From: Acholeplasmataceae bacterium UBA6235
Lineage (GTDB): Bacteria > Bacillota_I > Bacilli_A > Acholeplasmatales > UBA5453
Length of the DNA: 28,528 bases
Direction: 5' to 3'
Assembly: GCA_002441525.1 (NCBI GenBank)
Contig: DJWH01000116.1
Location: 1-28,528 of the forward strand
Both the position numbers and the translations under genes were made by a program. This document shows, piece by piece, positions 24,536 through 28,528 of this stretch. The notes under the pieces are model-generated. The model worked only from the letters and a program-made list of their open reading frames with translations, was not told the origin of the DNA and did no database searches. How positions within the stretch are numbered: position 1 is the first letter of the stretch; the number at the start of each line of letters is the position of its first letter.

Positions 24536-26626
24536 TTACCCCTTTTTGTGCACTAAAATGATATGTCGTTTATAAAACGGTAAATCGATGAAGGTGATGG
24601 TTTGAACGACATTGGTTTGATAGACATCTATACCTCGTTGTTTCAAACGGTCAACAACGGCAGGATGGGGATGACCAAAATGATTATCCACCCCCGCTGA
24701 AATAATCGCGATTTTGGGATTCACACGGGTCAAAAACGATATGTGGGAGGATGTGATTGACCCGTGGTGTCCGACTTTTAAAATATCACTACTCAGTTCT
24801 TGATTTTGATTCACCAATGTTGTTTCTCCGGATACACCCAAATCACCCATAAATAAATAGGTTGTATCTCGAATTTTGGTTTGAATAACAATTGAATTTT
24901 CATTGTCATCATTGCTTTTATGTATAGGTGATAAAATGTTTAGTTCGATGTCACCACAGGGCAGTTTATCGCCTTGTTTCACGTACAAAGGATGATACTT
25001 TCGCATCGATGCTTCAAAATCGCCTTCATCGTATTTGGATAAAACCAATTGTTTGACTTGAAATGAATTCAGAATAGGTTCAGTTTCTCTATGATGATCA
25101 AAATCCCCATGTGTGATGATTAAATAGTCGATGGTTTGGATGTGCTGTAAATACAAATAATCCATCACATCACCGAACGCATCGATCACAACCGTACATT
25201 GACGGAAAGGTCTTTCAATGATGGTGGTGTCACCTTGTCCAACGGAAAGAAAGGTCACCTTTCCGATAGGATTAAGGTACTTTAACTGCGGAATCAATAC
25301 CAAAAATAGAACCACATAAGTCATTCGATACGCTTTTTTAATCGTGAAGGGACCAATAGAAGCCATCCCCCATAAAATCCAATAAAAGAGGGCGAAAATC
25401 CCACTCAAAACAGGTATTGTAAAATAAAAAGCCCCTGCTTCTAAAAACCCTATGGTGTTTAAAACCAACTCAAACACAGGGTTTAGAATCATCCCTAGTT
25501 TATCCCAAAGCGCTAACCACGATAAAGGTAATAGCACATAACTAAACACTGGTATAAACCATGGCGCAACCAAAAAGGCCAAAGGATATACTTGATTGGT
25601 TATTTTGCTGGTGATGGGTAACACCAACGTTTGGGCTGAAAATGTCGACACCATCATCCCCAAGGTATCGGTTTTAAAGTTGCTAATGATGAATAGAAAA
25701 CTGACCAAAAATGTCAGTTGAAAACTGGTATTGCTTAAATAGTAAGGGTTGATGATTAGCATCAGCACCCAGGTGAACGAAAATGCATCTAACCTTGTAT
25801 AACGGATTTTGTCGTGATTTAACCACTCAAATAATAGGGTTTGAATCACAGCACGTATCAATGATATGGGGAAGAGTGTCACCCATAAATAAGTGAATAA
25901 CAGAACCGTTTCTAAACCCAATCTAATCTTCTTTGGCAAAAACCATAAACATCGATTTAGAATCCCCATCAATACCGTCACATGTAAACCCGATAGGACG
26001 AATAAATGTGTAATACCAATCTTTGAGATTCGCGCCTTCATATCCGATTCAAAAATACCCAAAACCAAACTACTGACAAACACTTGTGTATATGTCGGTA
26101 ATTGTCCAATATGTTGTTTTAAATCTTGATGGATTTGATGGGGTATCCAAATCTGATGTTGTTGGATAATTTTGGGTTGATAAATCACATGCGTAACCCA
26201 TTTGGAGAGATAATAATCTTTTGGGGAAAATGCCCCTTCAAAGCGATCTGTTTCAAATGTTTTAAAATCGCCTTCAACGCTGATGATGGATCCAATATTG
26301 AGTACTTCAGGTGTATATAAATGATAGCGGTAAAGCCCATATTGAACGGTGTATCGATACCCTGTTTTCGCATCCTCTTGTTGGACGATGATGCCCGGAT
26401 GATTTGGGCTTGGTAAAGGGGTTTCGAAAACATACCAAGTCCACCCATAAAACAAAACCATCATCACCCAAATGCTTTTTGAAGTGCGTTGTTTTCTCAT
26501 CCAATAAGCATACAGTAAAAGGGGTATCCAAGCCCACCAATGTCGATAGGCTAACCACGCCAAACCTAGCCCTATCGCGTATAAATGGATGTGACTAGAT
26601 GGTAATAAACGCTTGAATATTTTCAT
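24536..26626 (-). CDS. comEC: DNA internalisation protein ComEC/Rec2
   Basis: Membrane channel that brings single-stranded DNA into the cytosol during natural transformation. From the ATG at 26626 it has 696 residues. Two N-terminal hydrophobic segments are followed by an OB-like extracellular part (about 75-165), the Competence domain with GITHLFVLSGLHVTVLMG (204-221) and many membrane helices, and then a metallo-beta-lactamase-like domain (about 455-690). The latter has SVGQGD, the metal site THGDFDHH (H506, D508, D510, H511), KVGHHGS and GHPHP. All domains are intact, so it looks functional. A TTG at 26668 is in frame, but the ATG is favoured although its ribosome site is weak. It overlaps comEA by about 32 bases. 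Confidence 0.93.
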   Translation of the reverse strand: MKIFKRLLPSSHIHLYAIGLGLAWLAYRHWWAWIPLLLYAYWMRKQRTSKSIWVMMVLFYGWTWYVFETPLPSPNHPGIIVQQEDAKTGYRYTVQYGLYRYHLYTPEVLNIGSIISVEGDFKTFETDRFEGAFSPKDYYLSKWVTHVIYQPKIIQQHQIWIPHQIHQDLKQHIGQLPTYTQVFVSSLVLGIFESDMKARISKIGITHLFVLSGLHVTVLMGILNRCLWFLPKKIRLGLETVLLFTYLWVTLFPISLIRAVIQTLLFEWLNHDKIRYTRLDAFSFTWVLMLIINPYYLSNTSFQLTFLVSFLFIISNFKTDTLGMMVSTFSAQTLVLPITSKITNQVYPLAFLVAPWFIPVFSYVLLPLSWLALWDKLGMILNPVFELVLNTIGFLEAGAFYFTIPVLSGIFALFYWILWGMASIGPFTIKKAYRMTYVVLFLVLIPQLKYLNPIGKVTFLSVGQGDTTIIERPFRQCTVVIDAFGDVMDYLYLQHIQTIDYLIITHGDFDHHRETEPILNSFQVKQLVLSKYDEGDFEASMRKYHPLYVKQGDKLPCGDIELNILSPIHKSNDDNENSIVIQTKIRDTTYLFMGDLGVSGETTLVNQNQELSSDILKVGHHGSITSSHISFLTRVNPKIAIISAGVDNHFGHPHPAVVDRLKQRGIDVYQTNVVQTITFIDLPFYKRHIILVHKKG

Positions 26627-27089
26627 AGGTTTGAGCCCCAATGCCTGATACCAATTGAATGTCTTCAATCCGCATAAAAGGCCCCTCTTTCGCTCTAAAA
26701 TCCAGGATGCGTTGTGCGGTTACTTTACCAATCCCTGGCAGTGTCATCAGCATTTCTAGGGTAGCTTGATTGATATTGATTTTATCTGTGGTTTCTTCTG
26801 TAATGGTTGGGATAACATACTTTACACCTTCCATCAAGGGTGCCGTTAAATTGATTTGACGCAGATCTGCGGATACATCCGTGCCCATCGCGAAAGCAAT
26901 GAGGGTTTCTAGGGTTGTCCCTGAAACCACTTCATATACCCCAGGCATCCTCACAGCCCCACGGATTTCTACTTTAATGAGCGTGGGTTTCGTGACCGGT
27001 TCTGGTTTTTCAACGCTTTGTATTCTAGGTACAATCAACAAGCCTGCAATGATTAAAATGATCAAGACCAATGGTATGATTTTTTTCAT
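26595..27089 (-). CDS. comEA: Competence DNA-receptor protein ComEA
   Basis: Binds double-stranded DNA at the outer membrane face and hands it to ComEC. The 164 residues show an N-terminal membrane anchor (about 4-22), an SLBB domain (about 39-98, VEIRGAVRMPGVYEV) and two helix-hairpin-helix motifs (ININQATLEMLMTLPGIG and DIQLVSGIG) that bind DNA. GAGGTGA fixes the start. It follows the yqeM terminator, so it needs its own promoter; the gap (27090-27133) has TATATT-like sequence but no clear -35 box. Bacillus comEB, which lies between comEA and comEC, is absent here. Confidence 0.94.
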   Translation of the reverse strand: MKKIIPLVLIILIIAGLLIVPRIQSVEKPEPVTKPTLIKVEIRGAVRMPGVYEVVSGTTLETLIAFAMGTDVSADLRQINLTAPLMEGVKYVIPTITEETTDKININQATLEMLMTLPGIGKVTAQRILDFRAKEGPFMRIEDIQLVSGIGAQTYENIQAFITI

Positions 27090-27133
27090 GATTTCACCTC
27101 ATATAATATATACAAAACAACCCCTGAATAAAA

Positions 27134-27155
27134 GAAAAAACGAGCTACAAGCTCG
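27134..27155 (-). terminator. Terminator of the yqeK-rsfS-yqeM run
   Basis: Minus strand: arms CGAGCT and AGCTCG with a 3-base loop, then six T. It overlaps the yqeM stop codon. It cuts the yqe unit from comEA. Confidence 0.82.
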
Positions 27156-27789
27156 CTTTCAAGTAATGTTTTCGTTCATCTGGTCCCTCAGTAATGACAA
27201 CCGTTAGACCCAAAGATTCTAAGACAGTTCGATAATAATCGACTGGATATACATATTGTTTAACCTCATACGTATCTTTATAGTCTGTGATTGTGTGGGT
27301 TAAACAAACCCCTTTAACGCGTGAAGTCCATCGATAGTGAATCGGGGATGTTTCCGCTTCTTCATACCAATCCATAACCGATAAATAGTCTTCTTTATAA
27401 AAATCCATCAGGATGAACCCATTTGGATTGAGCGCTTTTTTAAGCGTTTTGAAGACTGTTTTTACCCCTTTAAAGTAATTGACCACGTCATTAAACAATA
27501 ATATCACATCAAACGTTTGTGAGAGTGGGGTTCTCAAGTCGTGTTCATATAATTGCACAGGTAAGGCAGCTTCAAATAAAGCTTGTTGGGCATAAGACAA
27601 CATCTTAGTATCGATATCGACACCAACCACATCATACCCTGCTTTTGTGAGGGGTACTAAAATTACACCGGAACCACACCCTGCATCAAGGATGCGTTGA
27701 GATGGTTTCAAATGTGGTTTAATCCACTCGATGATGGGATCATAATCGATGTCCTCAATCAATTGGACATATAAATCTTGAAATGACAT
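27145..27789 (-). CDS. yqeM: SAM-dependent methyltransferase, YqeM-like
   Basis: A class I methyltransferase of 214 residues. The SAM-binding motif I is ILDAGCGSG (about 33-41), followed by motif II VVGVDIDTKML and LLFNDVVNYF, in the order of the fold. Substrate is not known; YqeM of Bacillus is its positional counterpart (rsfS-yqeM-comEA). It starts two bases after the rsfS stop with no clear ribosome site, so translation is probably coupled. A terminator lies over its stop. Exact orthology to YqeM rests on context. Confidence 0.85.
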   Translation of the reverse strand: MSFQDLYVQLIEDIDYDPIIEWIKPHLKPSQRILDAGCGSGVILVPLTKAGYDVVGVDIDTKMLSYAQQALFEAALPVQLYEHDLRTPLSQTFDVILLFNDVVNYFKGVKTVFKTLKKALNPNGFILMDFYKEDYLSVMDWYEEAETSPIHYRWTSRVKGVCLTHTITDYKDTYEVKQYVYPVDYYRTVLESLGLTVVITEGPDERKHYLKASL

Positions 27790-27791
27790 GA

Positions 27792-28115
27792 TTACGCTTT
27801 GATATCGACTAATTTAAGTCCCATTAAGCGTTTATCGAAACCATAATAGTCGCGCATTTCTTTGGAAAATAAGTGTAGTATAACCTCACCCATATCGACC
27901 AATAGCCAACCGCCTGTTTTGCCTTCAAATCCGCGGATTTGTTCGGTACCAACCGATTCTTTCAAATATTGAATCAACGCGTTGGATTGGCGTTCATTCG
28001 CGGTTGCTAAAACGACATAATCAAAGAATGGTGAACTCTTTTCCATATCGTAAACTTTAACATCTGTGACTTTAACGATGTCGATCGTTTTAATGATTTT
28101 TTCTAATAATTCCAT
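27792..28115 (-). CDS. rsfS: Ribosomal silencing factor RsfS
   Basis: Binds L14 on the 50S subunit and blocks subunit joining when nutrients run short. The 107 residues match the family length and its signature: the N-terminal VTDVKVYDMEKSSPFFDYVV segment, ANERQSNAL, and GGWLLVDMGEVILHLF followed by RDYYGFDKRL. AAGGAGA precedes the ATG by about 6 bases. It overlaps the yqeK end by 13 bases, and the next gene, yqeM, starts two bases after it, all as in the Bacillus yqe cluster. Confidence 0.95.
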   Translation of the reverse strand: MELLEKIIKTIDIVKVTDVKVYDMEKSSPFFDYVVLATANERQSNALIQYLKESVGTEQIRGFEGKTGGWLLVDMGEVILHLFSKEMRDYYGFDKRLMGLKLVDIKA

Positions 28116-28528
28116 GGTGTCTCCTTATAGTATTTTAAAACATCTAATTGTTCGTAAAACGGGGTCAATCCACCCTCGTTTAAATATTCAATGGTGTATT
28201 CTAAACTCAATATGAAGGCTTGTTGAAGGTCCTTTTTCGAGAGTTCGTACACGGTTTTAGCCCCATGAAATGTACGGTTTTTTTCACAAAAATCCGCGAC
28301 ACAGATGATCATGGTTTCTAGCCTCATGCCCACCTTACCCCAAATATGATAATAAATGGCTTCAAAGACGATGGGGTCATCGATGTTGAGAACATCTTTG
28401 GCATAATAAGCCGCTGCTATCGCGTGGTAGGCTACCGGTACCGATTGGTATTTGATGACTTCATTGTCATCTTTAATCCATTGGGTTTGTTCAGTGATAC
28501 TATCGTACTTGAATAAATCATGTAGGAT
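28103..28528 (-). CDS. yqeK: HD-domain phosphohydrolase YqeK, C-terminal part
   Basis: The reading frame is open to the end of the window, so the gene is cut; about 141 C-terminal residues are present. The fragment starts inside the HD motif, LHDLFKYDS (H3, D4 of the fragment). It continues with HAIAAAYYAKD and VFEAIYYHIWGKVGM, then LETMIICVADFCEKNR, the counterpart of the family's metal-binding IxxADxxExxR. YqeK hydrolyses diadenosine tetraphosphate in Bacillus relatives. The typical TGRPGM is GKVGM here. In Bacillus nadD comes before it, so nadD is expected just outside the window. It overlaps rsfS by 13 bases. Confidence 0.85.
   Translation of the reverse strand: MLHDLFKYDSITEQTQWIKDDNEVIKYQSVPVAYHAIAAAYYAKDVLNIDDPIVFEAIYYHIWGKVGMRLETMIICVADFCEKNRTFHGAKTVYELSKKDLQQAFILSLEYTIEYLNEGGLTPFYEQLDVLKYYKETPWNY

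Noticed and set aside
26627..26668. TTG start 14 codons upstream of comEC
   Set aside because: TTG without a ribosome site inside comEA; the ATG at 26626 starts right before the first membrane segment. Not fully excluded.

Overview
The window comes from a low-GC, Bacillota-type chromosome. The best guess is a wall-less relative in the Acholeplasma group (Mollicutes). The evidence is indirect. Gene order matches Bacillus-type neighbourhoods, but the sporulation and coat genes and cinA that sit in the matching Bacillus loci are absent. TGA is used as a stop (der, aroK and mutL end in TGA within ATGA overlaps), so the code is the standard one and not the Mycoplasma/Spiroplasma code. The species assignment is inference; a non-mollicute low-GC Bacillota cannot be excluded.

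Layout, left to right. Positions 1-1840 hold the 3' part of a CPBP-family membrane protease (+), an ankyrin-repeat protein (-) and the HU gene hup (-). Positions 1848-7038 are a minus-strand block, read rluB, cmk, an S1-domain protein, der, gpsA. Positions 7175-15658 hold efp with its own promoter and, upstream of it, a tightly packed run: SAP-like membrane protein, mutS, mutL, miaA, aroK, aroQ. Positions 15764-17546 hold miaB and a ymcA/ricA-type gene. Positions 17667-20024 hold rny and ymdB. A lone plus-strand gene for an unknown single-pass membrane protein (20248-20835) shares a bidirectional terminator with recA (20870-21859), which follows pgsA. rpsT (+) is divergent from pgsA. The rest is the late-competence/yqe neighbourhood on the minus strand: yqeK (cut by the window end), rsfS, yqeM, then comEA, comEC, holA and a DnaQ-like exonuclease.

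Most genes serve information processing: chromosome packing (HU), mismatch repair (MutS/MutL), recombination (RecA), DNA uptake (ComEA/ComEC), replication (HolA), ribosome assembly and silencing (Der, RsfS, RluB), tRNA A37 modification (MiaA then MiaB), mRNA decay (RNase Y, a RicA-like protein) and translation (S1, S20, EF-P). gpsA and pgsA make phospholipid. Two shikimate-pathway genes (aroK, aroQ) ride at the end of the mismatch-repair operon.

I found no mobile element, CRISPR array, tRNA, rRNA or riboswitch. No stretch longer than about 300 bases lacks a gene; the largest gap is the divergent rny/unknown-gene region (about 220 bases), which holds a strong rny promoter. The least explained items are the SAP-repeat membrane protein upstream of mutS, an EF-P whose tip loop lacks the usual modified lysine (Asn32), and the unknown membrane protein between recA and rny. 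No obviously new multi-gene system is visible.
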